Source: Coprococcus aceti
GTDB lineage: Bacteria > Bacillota > Clostridia > Lachnospirales > Lachnospiraceae
DNA length: 64,000 nt
Reading direction: 5' to 3'
Assembly: GCF_025567285.1 (NCBI RefSeq)
Contig: NZ_JAOQJT010000001.1
Coordinates: forward strand, 186,001 to 250,000
The first letter of the stretch is position 1; every line of letters begins with the position of its first letter. The notes below the pieces were generated by a model that searched no databases, was not told the origin of the DNA, and saw nothing but the letters and a program-made list of their open reading frames with translations. Positions 52,414-61,942 of this stretch are shown in pieces. The position numbers were made by a program, and so were the translations under genes.

Positions 52414-54110
52414 TTTGTTTCACCTGCTTTAAATTTATAAATTCGTATTCCTGAAAATCTGTATTCTATAGATTTCTTTGTATACTTTGTTATCTCTGCT
52501 ATTTTCTCAGTCATCTTGTGTATCTTTTTCTCTTCAAATTTTGGATCATTGATGACCGCCACATATATCTCATCGCCGCAGTCCTTCACCAGATCAGCGA
52601 TGCTGTCTATATCATCCTCGTACACATACCGGCATCTTCCCATCTGGGAAAATACGTTCATTCCCGCGTACACGTTGTTCCATTTGCCATCTCCGTGACA
52701 CAGTATGATACAGTCCTGTCCCTTCATCTCCTCCAAGGCTGTGCTCCAGTCGCTGTAGCCCATGTACTGCCAGTCTATACCCTTTACAGCTATACTGCCT
52801 GCACATAATACCAGGCATATGACAGCGGTTACAACTGCACATCTCTTCCTGGTTATTACTGGAACCAGCTTCATCATACACCATATCATAAACACAGCCA
52901 CTATAGGAAGTGCCGAGTAAATATATCTTGCATTTACAAGCTCGGACCCCTGTATTCCCACAAATGCAAGAACGGCGTCAGCCACGATAACCCCCGCCAA
53001 TAACAGTGAGCGTGACTCTATCCTTCCTGTTCTGTCCGCATCTATATCTCTCCTGTGTATACATACTCTGTAGGATAATCCATCATTTTCCCTGACCAAG
53101 GATATCTTTATATCCACAAATGAAAGCACTATCCTTGCCACGATGAGCACCAGTGCCACAAGCACGATCAGCGGAAGCAGTCCTGCAAAATACGACCTGT
53201 TTATATAACTGATATAATATAAGAATTTGTGACCGGAAAGTCCTATCAGATTATCGGTAGCATAGCTTCCCCTGTAACCAAATATGTGCTTTATCGTCGC
53301 GGGAAATACCGCTATTGCCGCACCAAGTCCAGCAACAAGACTAAAGCCATACGCAAACATCTGCTTTACCTTTCGCATATACAGCAGGTATATACATACA
53401 CACAATCCAAGTCCGGCAACATAGAAGTAGAAATAATAGTGTGTGAGTCCGCCGAACATGACCGCCAGTGCCAGCAATATAAAATACGGCACGGTCATCT
53501 TCTTTTTATGTCTCAGTATATATACATGAACCGCCGTCAGCAGCAATACATTCAAGGTCTGAAGAAGATACATCCGTATGAGCATACAGTTGCTTATGCC
53601 CACCGATGATACGCCCCACAGAGCTGCCGCCATCAGTCCATACCATCTGTTTCCAAGCAGATATGCCGCCACATACAACAGAAGAATATCCACAAATATC
53701 AGGAGTATGAGGTTGAGCACTATTCCCGGAACTGCACTGTATCCCGCTCCTTTGAAAAAGTAGCACACCGTATGCAGCAGCATATAATATACCGGCGGGT
53801 GGACATCATTTTCCTGATTTCTGTATGCCGCACTGTAGTTGAATGAATCATCGTTATAATTCATATAGTTCTCAAAATATGACCCCGTCACCCACTCATC
53901 AAGTGGCGTGTTGTCCTCTCCCGGATGGAGAAAAGTCTTGTCCGTGGAGTTTGCAAGGCCATAGCTGTACACCTCATCGCAAAACAGATACTGTCTCTTA
54001 AGCCCGTAGTGGATGCACAGTCCATACTGCAGTAACACCAGCACTATGCATGCGATCCAGAAATACCGATTTGTCCTGATTTCTTTATTTTTCTTTACAC
54101 TCTCTGTCAT
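52410..54110 (-). CDS. GT-C (GT39/ArnT-like) membrane glycosyltransferase
   Basis: A 566-residue integral membrane protein with at least ten predicted spans. The first (YFWIACIVLVLLQYGLCI) is followed by an outer loop with acidic residues (YLFCDEVYSYGLANS and NDVHPPVYYMLLHTV), as in PMT/ArnT-type enzymes that take sugar from polyprenyl phosphate. The later part has LLIVLVALVLIVARIVL-like spans and a soluble C-terminal domain (CIILCHGDGKWNN, DDIDSIADLVKDCGDEIYVA). Acceptor unknown; a teichoic acid, polysaccharide or surface protein is possible. It is coupled to the GT2 gene. GGGAG lies before the start. Confidence 0.85.
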   Translation of the reverse strand: MTESVKKNKEIRTNRYFWIACIVLVLLQYGLCIHYGLKRQYLFCDEVYSYGLANSTDKTFLHPGEDNTPLDEWVTGSYFENYMNYNDDSFNYSAAYRNQENDVHPPVYYMLLHTVCYFFKGAGYSAVPGIVLNLILLIFVDILLLYVAAYLLGNRWYGLMAAALWGVSSVGISNCMLIRMYLLQTLNVLLLTAVHVYILRHKKKMTVPYFILLALAVMFGGLTHYYFYFYVAGLGLCVCIYLLYMRKVKQMFAYGFSLVAGLGAAIAVFPATIKHIFGYRGSYATDNLIGLSGHKFLYYISYINRSYFAGLLPLIVLVALVLIVARIVLSFVDIKISLVRENDGLSYRVCIHRRDIDADRTGRIESRSLLLAGVIVADAVLAFVGIQGSELVNARYIYSALPIVAVFMIWCMMKLVPVITRKRCAVVTAVICLVLCAGSIAVKGIDWQYMGYSDWSTALEEMKGQDCIILCHGDGKWNNVYAGMNVFSQMGRCRYVYEDDIDSIADLVKDCGDEIYVAVINDPKFEEKKIHKMTEKIAEITKYTKKSIEYRFSGIRIYKFKAGETK

Positions 54111-54180
54111 AATCTATTCTCCCACTGTCTTTGCCCATATAATAAGAGCAGTTTACCTCCTTTGTATACTTAATTTATTT

Positions 54181-54242
54181 TAAAATAAAAAACGGACTGC
54201 TACATTGTGACCGTATATTATACGTCACTGTAACAATCCGTT
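54181..54242 (-). terminator. Rho-independent terminator of the phosphoglucomutase gene
   Basis: AACGGA / TCCGTT, TACA / TGTA and GTGAC-GTATA / TATAC-GTCAC form a long interrupted stem; on the minus strand it is followed by TTTTTTATTTTA. Confidence 0.78.
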
Positions 54243-54264
54243 TGTTTATGATTATTTTTCTTTA

Positions 54265-56016
54265 TTACTTTTCAAGTATATCGTAGATAAGATCCATGAC
54301 CTTGTCACCAAATGCTGCTGACTCCTTCTGTGCCTCATCGTATGATGAACCCTTGATTCCGTAGTAGAACTTGATCTTTGGCTCAGTTCCTGATGGTCTT
54401 ACCGCAAGCCATGCATCGTTCTCAAGCTCGTAGTAGAGTACATTGGCATTCGGGAATCCGGTAGGCTTAACCTCACCTGTCTCGATATTCCTTATATACT
54501 CAAGACGATAATCACGTACCACTCTGGTCTTGTATCCTGCTACTTCCTCAGGTACATTTGCACGGAGGATATTCATGATGTGTCCGATCTTCTTTGATCC
54601 CTCAACACCCTTGAGTGTTACGGTCTTGATATCATCTACATAATATCCGTACTTCTCGTACATATCCATCATCGCATCCCAGAGAGTCTTGCCCTGACCT
54701 CTGTAGTAAGCTGCTGCCTCACAGAGAGCCATAGTTGCAACAACGGCATCCTTGTCTCTTGCGTGGGTTCCGATCAGGCATCCGTAGCTCTCCTCGAATC
54801 CGAAGAGGTATGTTCCCTTGCCTGTCTGCTCAAATCTGAGGATCTCACGGCCAATGTTCTTGAAACCTGTGAAACACTCGATGAGATCTGTTCCATAATA
54901 CTTTGCTATAGCATCTACCATGTTGGTAGTAACGATAGTCTTGATGATTGCTCCGTCTGCTGGAAGGCTGCCATTCTTCTCCTTCATCTGGCTTACCTCA
55001 TACTCGCAGAGTAAGCTTCCTGACATGTTACCTGTGAATACCTTGTACTCACCTGTCTTGGAATCCTTGGCGTAGCATCCGAGTCTGTCGGCATCAGGGT
55101 CTGTTGCCAGAACGAGATCTGCATCGACCTCCTTTGCCAGCTTGAGTGCCAGTGCAAATGCTTCCTTTGCCTCTGGGTTTGGATACTCAACTGTTGGGAA
55201 CTCTCCATCCGGAAGCTCCTGCTCAGGAACCACGTACACATTCTCAAATCCGATCTCCTTGAGAATCCTTCTTACAGGGATGTTGCCTGTTCCGTGAAGT
55301 GGTGTGTACACGATCTTGATATCCTTGCCATACTTGTCAATTGCATCCTGATTGAGGATGAGCTTCTTGAGCTCGCCTATGTATGCGTCATCAACCTCTG
55401 AACCGATAGTTACAAGAAGCCCCTTCTTCTTTGCCTCTACCATGTCCATGGTCTTTGTATCTGCGAAATCTGTGATGGCCTTTACCTCGGCCATGATTCC
55501 CTGGTCATGAGGTGGTGTAATCTGTGCGCCATCCTCCCAGTATACCTTATATCCATTGTACTCTGGTGGGTTGTGTGATGCTGTTACATTGATACCAGCT
55601 ACACAGTCCAGATATCTCACTGCAAATGAGAGCTCAGGTGTCGGTCTAAGTGACTCGAATCTGTAAGCCTTTATGCCATTTGCTGCCAGGCAGAGAGCTG
55701 CCTCCATAGAGAACTCAGGTGACATTCTTCTTGAATCATAAGCTATTGCCACACCTTTGTCCTGCTTGCCCGCCTTGATGATGTAGTTTGCAAGTCCCTG
55801 TGTAGCCTTGCGCACTACATATATGTTCATTCTGTTAGTACCAGCTCCGATGATGCCTCGAAGTCCAGCTGTTCCAAATACAAGATCACAATAGAATCTT
55901 TCTTCTATCTCTTTCTCGTCGTCCTTGATCGCTAAGAGCTCATCCTTGGTTTCCTGACCAAACAAAGGATTGTTCACCCACTGCTCATACACGTCCTTGT
56001 AATTATAATCGCTCAT
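54265..56016 (-). CDS. Phosphoglucomutase/phosphomannomutase (alpha-D-phosphohexomutase)
   Basis: A 583-residue phosphohexomutase that interconverts glucose-1-phosphate and glucose-6-phosphate. The phosphoserine loop reads NVTASHNPPEYNGYKVYW, the metal loop LATDPDADRLG, the sugar loop TYLFGFEESYGCLIG and the phosphate loop VRPSGTEPKIKFYY. All four are intact. AGGAGG is four bases before a first ATG and seven before a second; the second (56016) was chosen. It connects GH94 and glycogen phosphorylase products to glycolysis and UDP-glucose synthesis. Strong codon bias. Monocistronic. Confidence 0.95.
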   Translation of the reverse strand: MSDYNYKDVYEQWVNNPLFGQETKDELLAIKDDEKEIEERFYCDLVFGTAGLRGIIGAGTNRMNIYVVRKATQGLANYIIKAGKQDKGVAIAYDSRRMSPEFSMEAALCLAANGIKAYRFESLRPTPELSFAVRYLDCVAGINVTASHNPPEYNGYKVYWEDGAQITPPHDQGIMAEVKAITDFADTKTMDMVEAKKKGLLVTIGSEVDDAYIGELKKLILNQDAIDKYGKDIKIVYTPLHGTGNIPVRRILKEIGFENVYVVPEQELPDGEFPTVEYPNPEAKEAFALALKLAKEVDADLVLATDPDADRLGCYAKDSKTGEYKVFTGNMSGSLLCEYEVSQMKEKNGSLPADGAIIKTIVTTNMVDAIAKYYGTDLIECFTGFKNIGREILRFEQTGKGTYLFGFEESYGCLIGTHARDKDAVVATMALCEAAAYYRGQGKTLWDAMMDMYEKYGYYVDDIKTVTLKGVEGSKKIGHIMNILRANVPEEVAGYKTRVVRDYRLEYIRNIETGEVKPTGFPNANVLYYELENDAWLAVRPSGTEPKIKFYYGIKGSSYDEAQKESAAFGDKVMDLIYDILEK

Positions 56017-56169
56017 CATTTTGCCTCCTGTGAAATCTATTGCTTTATGTTACCCATAGAGCATCCTACAAATGGAAAACACACACACGAAAAAACCATC
56101 TGTAAAATACATCACAATTCAGTATCACGTGTCTAACTCGATTATTATCCACGCCCCAACATTATACTC

Positions 56170-57162
56170 TTAATTTGTCAGCTTGTGAAGTCCATAGGTA
56201 TCGTTAATTTCACTCAAAATTTTGAGCTTTTCTTGGTCATCTTCGATAACTTTTTGGAGTTTTTCCATCAAAACCGGGGATATGTAGCTCTTTCTGGTGT
56301 TCATATACCGGTTACTTATCTTCCAGAACTTCTCCGGGAAACTGTACATAAGATATATGAATTCATAATCCTCATGTTCAAGATAATTGATCTGACTGTA
56401 CGCACTCAGAATGTCCTTCGCCATGGCGATATCATACCTGTTCTTCTCCATGGCTTTGCGGAGAAACTGGTACAAATCCATGAGCTGGTATCCCACATGG
56501 AACCGGTCAAAATTTATGGTTGCTATGTACCCATCACAGAACATCACGCTGTGATAATTATACGAGCCGTGACAATAGCCAAGCCATTTGTCGTTGTATG
56601 TGAAATTATCCTGAAACAGCGACAGGCACTTCTCTGCCTGGCTGTAAAAATAATCAAATGTCTTTATGTACAGCATCTCAAAGTCATTCTTCAGGGTTCT
56701 CCTGCTGACAAAATTTCTTATCCTGCGAAGCTCATTTACCTTTCTGTCCAGATTTCCCGGAGTTTTTTTTGTGTATGACGTATTCTCCTCCATGTACAGT
56801 TCCCTTCCGGCTCTGTGAAACCACGCCAGATTTATAACTGCTTTCTCAAGATCCCTTATGCTTGATGCATTACACTCCCGCCCTTGGAAATATTCCCTGC
56901 ACACAAATGGATTTCCATACCTGTCGCAGGTCACCAGCTCGTCTTCTCTGTTGGCCACGACCCGGTCTATATTACAGAAGCCCTTTTCATATATCTTATC
57001 CTTGAATTCCTTCTCCTGCTGAAGCCTCTCGTCAGTTCCATTCAGGGATGACACCTGTCTGACCCCCTTGTCCGTCATCAGGATCACAGCACCTCTGCCT
57101 CTGCCCGTTCCCTGTACTTCCATATCGTATGCTTCATACACTTCACCCATTTTTTCAGCCAA
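56170..57162 (-). CDS. CotS-like spore coat protein (kinase fold), TTG start
   Basis: A 330-residue protein with a phosphotransferase (APH/CotS) fold. Features are AVILMTDKGVRQVSSLNGTD, CDRYGNPFVCREYFQGREC, AVINLAWFHRAGREL, WLGYCHGSYNYHSVMFCDGY (catalytic-loop position) and INFDRFHVGYQLMDLYQFLR (metal-loop position). The catalytic Asp of true kinases is replaced by Ser/Tyr in the HGSYNYH loop. CotS relatives belong to the spore coat. The best ribosome site (GGAGGGG) is seven bases before TTG at 57162; the next ATG at 57150 is 20 bases away, so TTG is the likely start. Single-gene unit. Confidence 0.82.
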   Translation of the reverse strand: MAEKMGEVYEAYDMEVQGTGRGRGAVILMTDKGVRQVSSLNGTDERLQQEKEFKDKIYEKGFCNIDRVVANREDELVTCDRYGNPFVCREYFQGRECNASSIRDLEKAVINLAWFHRAGRELYMEENTSYTKKTPGNLDRKVNELRRIRNFVSRRTLKNDFEMLYIKTFDYFYSQAEKCLSLFQDNFTYNDKWLGYCHGSYNYHSVMFCDGYIATINFDRFHVGYQLMDLYQFLRKAMEKNRYDIAMAKDILSAYSQINYLEHEDYEFIYLMYSFPEKFWKISNRYMNTRKSYISPVLMEKLQKVIEDDQEKLKILSEINDTYGLHKLTN

Positions 57163-57339
57163 ATAAAAACCCCCTCCTACAACTGTCGCTCACTTTATAG
57201 CAATAATAACCTGCTAAATTATTGTATGAGGGGATGTTAAGATTCATTCTTAAGTTATTATATTTTACCGGATTTTTTTACGACTGTTATCGCATCATCC
57301 AATAATTCTTTTTTATATGATATGGGAAATACATACTCC

Positions 57340-58668
57340 TTACATCATTTTGACCTGTTCAATAAGATATTCCCTGTCGTTCTTCTCCGGGTCTTCTATA
57401 ACCATATCCAGCAGTTTCTGAAGTATCTCGCCCATCTGAGGTCCCGGCTTTATTCCCAGCTTTATGAGGTCTCCGCCATTTACCTTGAGGTCCTTGATCC
57501 TGACGCAGTCAGCATCTGCCACGATCTCTTCATATTTCTTCTCAAGCTCCGCAAGCTGGCTCTGTCTCTCCTCCAGCTTGTAATCGCTCTGGGCAGCCAT
57601 ATCGGCTTTCTTGATCTCGATTATATATGGGAAGAAATCCTTTCCAACCTCTCCGAGAAGCTTCCTGATGGTATTCTTCTTCGGAACGCAGCCCATGCCA
57701 AAGTCATGCCATCTCACCAGCTTGCACACGTCCTTGATGGTATTGTTGTCAAACTTCAGTCTTCTGAGAACCGCCTCCGCCAGTGGAACTCCCGCGATCT
57801 GGTGGTCGTAAAAGTGATCTGTTCCATTCTCGTCCACAGTGTGTGTGGATGGCTTGCCTATATCGTGGAGAAGCGCCGCCCATCTCATGGTGACGTCAGC
57901 TCTTATATTCTTAACCGCCTCAATGGAGTGTACACCCACATTGTATCTGTGATACTGGTTGTTCTGTGGCTGCTCCATCATCTTGTCAAATTCAGGAAGG
58001 ATATATGCAGTGATCCCTGTAACATAGGCCTCGAGCAGCTTGTCCGGGTGATCTGATACAAGGAGCTTTGTGAGCTCCACCCTGATCCTCTCCGCACTTA
58101 TATCCTTGAGGTACTGTGCCTGGATGATCATGGCCTTTCGGGTATCCCTCTCTATGTCAAATCCAAGCTGTCCCGCAAATCTTATGGCTCTGAGTATCCT
58201 AAGTGCATCCTCATCGAATCTGTCCCTTGCCACACCGACAGCTCTTATAACCTTGTCATTCAGATCCTGCACACCGCCAAACATATCTATTATGCCCTTG
58301 CTGTGGCTGTACGCCATGGCATTTATGGTGAAATCTCTTCTCTTCAGATCCTCCTCAAGGCTGGCTGTGAACTCCACCTGATCCGGTCTCCTGTGATCAC
58401 TGTACTCTCCATCTATCCTGTACGTCGTGACCTCATAGCCTTCCTTGCCCATCATGACTGTTACGGTTCCATGCTCTATTCCTGTATCTACGGTTCGCCT
58501 GAATATCTCCTTGACCTGCTCAGGTCTGGCAGATGTGGTGATATCCCAGTCCCCCGGCTCTCTTCCGAGTATGCTGTCTCTCACGCAGCCGCCGACTATA
58601 TAGGCCTCATAGCCTGCTGCCTCAAGACCCTCTATAACTTTATTTGCTCCCTCTGGAATGTCTATTCT
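57340..58668 (-). CDS. CCA-adding tRNA nucleotidyltransferase with HD domain
   Basis: A 442-residue class II nucleotidyltransferase. The head has AYIVGGCVRDSILGREPGDW and the catalytic DWDITTSARPEQV, then YRIDGEYSDHRRPDQVEF and the EEDLKRRDFTINAMAYS region. RFDEDALRILRAIRFAGQLG marks the RNA-binding domain. An HD domain with WAALLHDIGKPSTHTVDENG and FYDHQIAGVPLA follows, then a Lys/Glu-rich helix. It repairs or adds the 3' CCA of tRNAs. The start at 58668 (MRIDIPEG) follows GGAGAG; the frame opens further upstream at 58746, through the terminator of proS, which is not plausible as coding. Confidence 0.94.
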   Translation of the reverse strand, partial: RIDIPEGANKVIEGLEAAGYEAYIVGGCVRDSILGREPGDWDITTSARPEQVKEIFRRTVDTGIEHGTVTVMMGKEGYEVTTYRIDGEYSDHRRPDQVEFTASLEEDLKRRDFTINAMAYSHSKGIIDMFGGVQDLNDKVIRAVGVARDRFDEDALRILRAIRFAGQLGFDIERDTRKAMIIQAQYLKDISAERIRVELTKLLVSDHPDKLLEAYVTGITAYILPEFDKMMEQPQNNQYHRYNVGVHSIEAVKNIRADVTMRWAALLHDIGKPSTHTVDENGTDHFYDHQIAGVPLAEAVLRRLKFDNNTIKDVCKLVRWHDFGMGCVPKKNTIRKLLGEVGKDFFPYIIEIKKADMAAQSDYKLEERQSQLAELEKKYEEIVADADCVRIKDLKVNGGDLIKLGIKPGPQMGEILQKLLDMVIEDPEKNDREYLIEQVKMM

Positions 58669-58702
58669 CATATATCTTCTCTCCGCATCTTTATATCTGT
58701 AA

Positions 58703-58742
58703 AATAATAACTTCTCCAGCAAAATGCTGAAGAAGTTATTAT
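58703..58742 (-). terminator. Rho-independent terminator of proS
   Basis: ATAATAACTTCTTCAGCA pairs with TGCTGGAGAAGTTATTAT (one G-T pair) around a short T loop; minus strand continues TTTTAC. It lies between proS and the CCA enzyme gene. Confidence 0.85.
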
Positions 58743-58762
58743 ACATGATTATTATCTATATT

Positions 58763-60196
58763 TTAGTATGCTCTTCCGAAGTATACCATCTTCTTGGCCG
58801 GCTTGCCGCAGTGTACACATACATCTGAAAGATGCTCCTGTGCAAATGGCATACATCTTGTGGATGCTCCTGTCTCATCCTTGATAGCCTCCTCACAAGC
58901 TGTCTCGCCACACCACATAGCCTTTACAAAGCCCTGCTCGTTGTCGATGATATTCTTGAACTCATCCCAGTTAAGCGCTGCATGTGTATGTGAATCTCTG
59001 TGAGCCTTTGCTCTCTCGAACATATCCTTCTGGATAGTCTCAAGAAGCTCTCCAACCTTTGTATCTATCTCATCAAGTGATACTGTGATCTTCTCTCTTG
59101 TGTCACGGCGTACCAGAACTGCCTGATTGGCCTCGATATCCTTTGGTCCGATCTCAACTCTGATAGGAATACCTCTCATCTCCTGCTCTGAGAACTTCCA
59201 GCCTGGGCTCTTGTCGCTGTCATCGACCTTTACTCTGAATGCTCCAAGCTTCTCACGGAGCTCTGCTGCCTTCTCAAGCACTCCTGCTTTCTTCTGCATG
59301 ATAGGAATGATCATGACCTGAGTTGGAGCAACCTTTGGAGGAAGTACAAGACCTGAATTGTCTCCGTGAACCATGATGATGGCTCCGATAAGTCTTGTTG
59401 TCATACCCCATGATGTCTGATGAACATACTTGAGCTTGTTGTCCTTGTCTGTAAACTGTATTCCAAATGCCTTGGCAAATCCGTCTCCGAAGTTATGGCT
59501 TGTTCCTGACTGGAGCGCCTTGCCATCGTGCATAAGTGCCTCTATTGTGTATGTTGCCTCTGCTCCTGCGAACTTCTCCTTCTCTGTCTTCTGTCCACGG
59601 ATAACAGGCATAGCCAGTACATCCTCACAGAAGTCTGCATACAGATTCAGCATCTGTATTGTTCTTGCCTCAGCCTCCTCAGCTGTTGCATGAGCTGTGT
59701 GACCCTCCTGCCACAGGAATTCTCTTGAACGAAGGAAAGGTCTTGTCTCCTTCTCCCAACGCATTACTGAACACCACTGATTATATACCCTTGGCAGATC
59801 ACGATATGACTGGATATCATTCTTGTAGAAATCGCAGAACAGAGTCTCTGATGTAGGTCTTACACACATACGCTCTGTAAGAGGATTGAGTCCACCATAT
59901 GTAACCCATGCTACCTCCGGTGCAAATCCCTCAACGTGATCCTTCTCCTTCTCAAGAAGGCTCTCTGGAATAAGCATTGGCATGTACACATTCTCCACAC
60001 CTGTAGCCTTGAATCTCTCATCAAGCTGCTTCTGTATAAGCTCCCAGATTGCATATCCTGCGGGCTTGATAGCCATACATCCCTTCACGTTGGTATATGC
60101 GATAAGTCCTGCCTTGAGGACAACGTCAGTATACCACTGTGCAAAATCTTCATCCATGGAAGTAATAGCTTCAACCATCTTCTTATCGTTTGCCAT
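58763..60196 (-). CDS. proS: Prolyl-tRNA synthetase, archaeal/eukaryote-like type
   Basis: A 477-residue class II synthetase. Its motifs are GYAIWELIQKQLDERF, VYMPMLIPESLLEKEK, RMCVRPTSETLFCDFY, WCSVMRWEKETRPFLRSREF, LWQEGHTAHATAEEAE, and SHNFGDGFAKAFGIQF. It has the C-terminal zinc-binding extension (CGETACEEAIKDETGASTRC, then CVHCGKPAKKMVYFGRAY) ending in Tyr, and no INS editing domain. This is the short type found in many Clostridia, so mischarged Ala-tRNA-Pro would need a separate deacylase. Its upstream region has a good promoter but no T-box. Strong codon bias. Confidence 0.96.
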   Translation of the reverse strand: MANDKKMVEAITSMDEDFAQWYTDVVLKAGLIAYTNVKGCMAIKPAGYAIWELIQKQLDERFKATGVENVYMPMLIPESLLEKEKDHVEGFAPEVAWVTYGGLNPLTERMCVRPTSETLFCDFYKNDIQSYRDLPRVYNQWCSVMRWEKETRPFLRSREFLWQEGHTAHATAEEAEARTIQMLNLYADFCEDVLAMPVIRGQKTEKEKFAGAEATYTIEALMHDGKALQSGTSHNFGDGFAKAFGIQFTDKDNKLKYVHQTSWGMTTRLIGAIIMVHGDNSGLVLPPKVAPTQVMIIPIMQKKAGVLEKAAELREKLGAFRVKVDDSDKSPGWKFSEQEMRGIPIRVEIGPKDIEANQAVLVRRDTREKITVSLDEIDTKVGELLETIQKDMFERAKAHRDSHTHAALNWDEFKNIIDNEQGFVKAMWCGETACEEAIKDETGASTRCMPFAQEHLSDVCVHCGKPAKKMVYFGRAY

Positions 60197-60269
60197 CTTA
60201 TTTATCTCCTTAATTCTAAAACATTCTATATCTGCTGCATAGCTGAACTACCTAATGCATACACTCTTT

Positions 60270-60298
60270 AATCTACAAAATTTCAGGACGTATGTCAA
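60270..60298 (-). promoter_or_regulatory. Sigma-A promoter of proS
   Basis: TTGACA and TAGATT with 17-base spacing on the minus strand, leading to a leader of about 65 bases without T-box features. Confidence 0.68.
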
Positions 60299-60339
60299 CA
60301 CGAAACATGCCAACATCCGCCCTGTAAATACCATTTTAA

Positions 60340-61041
60340 CTAAAACTCATCCAGATCCAGAATGGCAAATGCTCCGCCCTCCGGCTCATGCTTGAACACC
60401 ATGTGTTCCCCTGTTGTCGGATGGTCAAATTCCAATCTGGACGCGTGAAGTCCTATCTCCTTGTACTTCTTCTTTGTCTTCTGAAATTTAGGATTGTACT
60501 TTGTGTCACCCCAGATTCCACACTTTCTCTTTGCAAACTGTGCCCTGATCTGATGATGTCTGCCTGTGATAAGCTCCACCAGCACGTATGTGAGAGTTCC
60601 CTCGTCTGTATCCATAACGTCAAGTACCTCATACTCAAGCTCAGAATACTTTGCTCCAGGTGTGTCCTTGTCCACGACCTTTGTCACATTGTCCTTAGTA
60701 TCGTGAAGAAGATAATCCTTCAAAACTCCCTGGTCATTTGGAAGCTCACCAGTGAGGATCGCCTGATAATACTTCATCATAGAACCATCCTCGCTCTGCT
60801 TTGAGAGATTTGCAGCCGCCTCAGGAGTCTTGGCAAATACCATAACTCCGCCTACAGGCCTGTCCAGTCTGTGAATAGGCACAAGATATGGCTCCTCTTT
60901 TCTGTTCTCCTTCTCGTATATCCTGAGCTTGAGCATACTCACCATGCTCTCTGAATTGGTCTTGTCCGGCTGAGTTGGCACACCACATGGCTTTACAGCC
61001 ACGATTATATCATTATCCTCATGTAAAATGTTTAATTTCAT
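60340..61041 (-). CDS. RluA-family pseudouridine synthase
   Basis: A 233-residue RNA-modifying enzyme. The catalytic motif is VPIHRLDRPVGGVMVFAKT with the essential Asp; the N-terminus (LNILHEDNDIIVAVKPCGVP) and later VELITGRHHQIRAQFAKRKC match RluA-type enzymes without the S4 domain. It isomerises uridine in rRNA or tRNA; the exact site is unknown. The start at 61041 (MKLNILHED) follows GAGGAG seven bases upstream. Upstream lies a structured repeat element that separates it from the response regulator. Confidence 0.92.
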   Translation of the reverse strand: MKLNILHEDNDIIVAVKPCGVPTQPDKTNSESMVSMLKLRIYEKENRKEEPYLVPIHRLDRPVGGVMVFAKTPEAAANLSKQSEDGSMMKYYQAILTGELPNDQGVLKDYLLHDTKDNVTKVVDKDTPGAKYSELEYEVLDVMDTDEGTLTYVLVELITGRHHQIRAQFAKRKCGIWGDTKYNPKFQKTKKKYKEIGLHASRLEFDHPTTGEHMVFKHEPEGGAFAILDLDEF

Positions 61042-61055
61042 TTGTTTTCTCCTCA

Positions 61056-61256
61056 TTCGCCGTCTGGGGCTTATTATAATTGTGATAAGAAAGCCTTACG
61101 ATTACTTCGCCACTTCGTGGCTCTCGTAATCGCACATTCATTCGCATTCCTGCCTATCGGCATACATGCTCATGAATATCTGCCCATCCGATGAACATGC
61201 AGCGTTTCATGCAAGCATGAACGCTGCATGTTCGCCGTCTGGGGCTTTCTTATCAC
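61056..61256 (-). repeat. Structured MITE-like intergenic element
   Basis: TTCGCCGTCTGGGGCTT occurs directly repeated at 61056-61072 and 61231-61247. GTGATAAGAAAGCC (61082-61095) is the exact inverse of GGCTTTCTTATCAC (61243-61256). Inside are two strong hairpins: 61099-61132 (CGATTAC / GTAATCG with inner GCCAC / GTGGC) and 61196-61230 (CATGCAGCGTTTCATGC with its complement). The inverted repeat covers the stop codon of the response regulator gene. No open frame of note. Confidence 0.75.
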
Positions 61257-61942
61257 ATCCTAAACCTATAGCCCACGCCCCACACAGTCTCTATGTACTG
61301 TGGATTCGATGTGTCAAATTCAATCTTCTCTCTGATCTTCTTGATATGAACAGTAACCGTGGCTATATCTCCTATGCTGTCCATATTCCATATCTTGCTG
61401 AACAGCTCATCCTTGGAAAATACCTTGTTTGGGTTGCTGGCAAGGAAGCACAGTATATCGAACTCCTTATTCGTAAATACCTTCTCCTCGTTATCAACAT
61501 ACACTCTTCTGTCCGTCTTGTCTATCTTAAGACCTCTGATCTCGATGACGTCATTCTTGAGTGCCGTTGAACCAACAAGTCTCTCGTATCTGGATATGTG
61601 CGCCTTGACTCTTGCCACCAGCTCACTTGGACTGAATGGCTTTGTGACATAGTCGTCAACTCCCAGACCAAGACCTCTGATCTTGTCTATATCATTCTTC
61701 TTGGCTGTTACCATGATGATCGGAATATCCTTCTTCTCCCTTATCTGTCGGCATATCTCAAATCCATCCACCTCAGGGAGCATGAGATCCAGAAGGATAA
61801 GACTGTATTCCTCATCCAATGCCTTCTCAAGACCCTTAAGTCCATTTGTCTCTATCTCTACCTCGAAATCATTGAGCTCCAGATAATCTCTCTCAAGCTC
61901 TGCAATACTAAGCTCATCTTCTATGATCAATATCTTACTCAT
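61253..61942 (-). CDS. OmpR/PhoB-family response regulator
   Basis: A 229-residue regulator. The receiver domain has IIEDELSIAE, the phospho-acceptor Asp in LILLDLMLPEVDGFEICRQI, Thr in IPIIMVTAKKNDID and Lys in VDDYVTKPFSPSELVARV. The C-terminal winged helix reads FTNKEFDILCFLASNPNKVF, then DIATVTVHIKKIREKIEF and YIETVWGVGYRF. It should be phosphorylated by the histidine kinase that overlaps its start-side neighbour by eight bases. Signal and targets unknown. The last codon and stop fall within an inverted repeat. Confidence 0.95.
   Translation of the reverse strand: MSKILIIEDELSIAELERDYLELNDFEVEIETNGLKGLEKALDEEYSLILLDLMLPEVDGFEICRQIREKKDIPIIMVTAKKNDIDKIRGLGLGVDDYVTKPFSPSELVARVKAHISRYERLVGSTALKNDVIEIRGLKIDKTDRRVYVDNEEKVFTNKEFDILCFLASNPNKVFSKDELFSKIWNMDSIGDIATVTVHIKKIREKIEFDTSNPQYIETVWGVGYRFRM

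Noticed and set aside
57163..57339. Small RNA gene between the CotS-like and CCA enzyme genes
   Set aside because: AT-rich sequence without a paired promoter and terminator; nothing beyond promoter-like DNA could be supported.
60197..60339. T-box leader upstream of proS
   Set aside because: The gap is only 143 bases, with a promoter close to the gene and no T-box sequence or attenuator stem.
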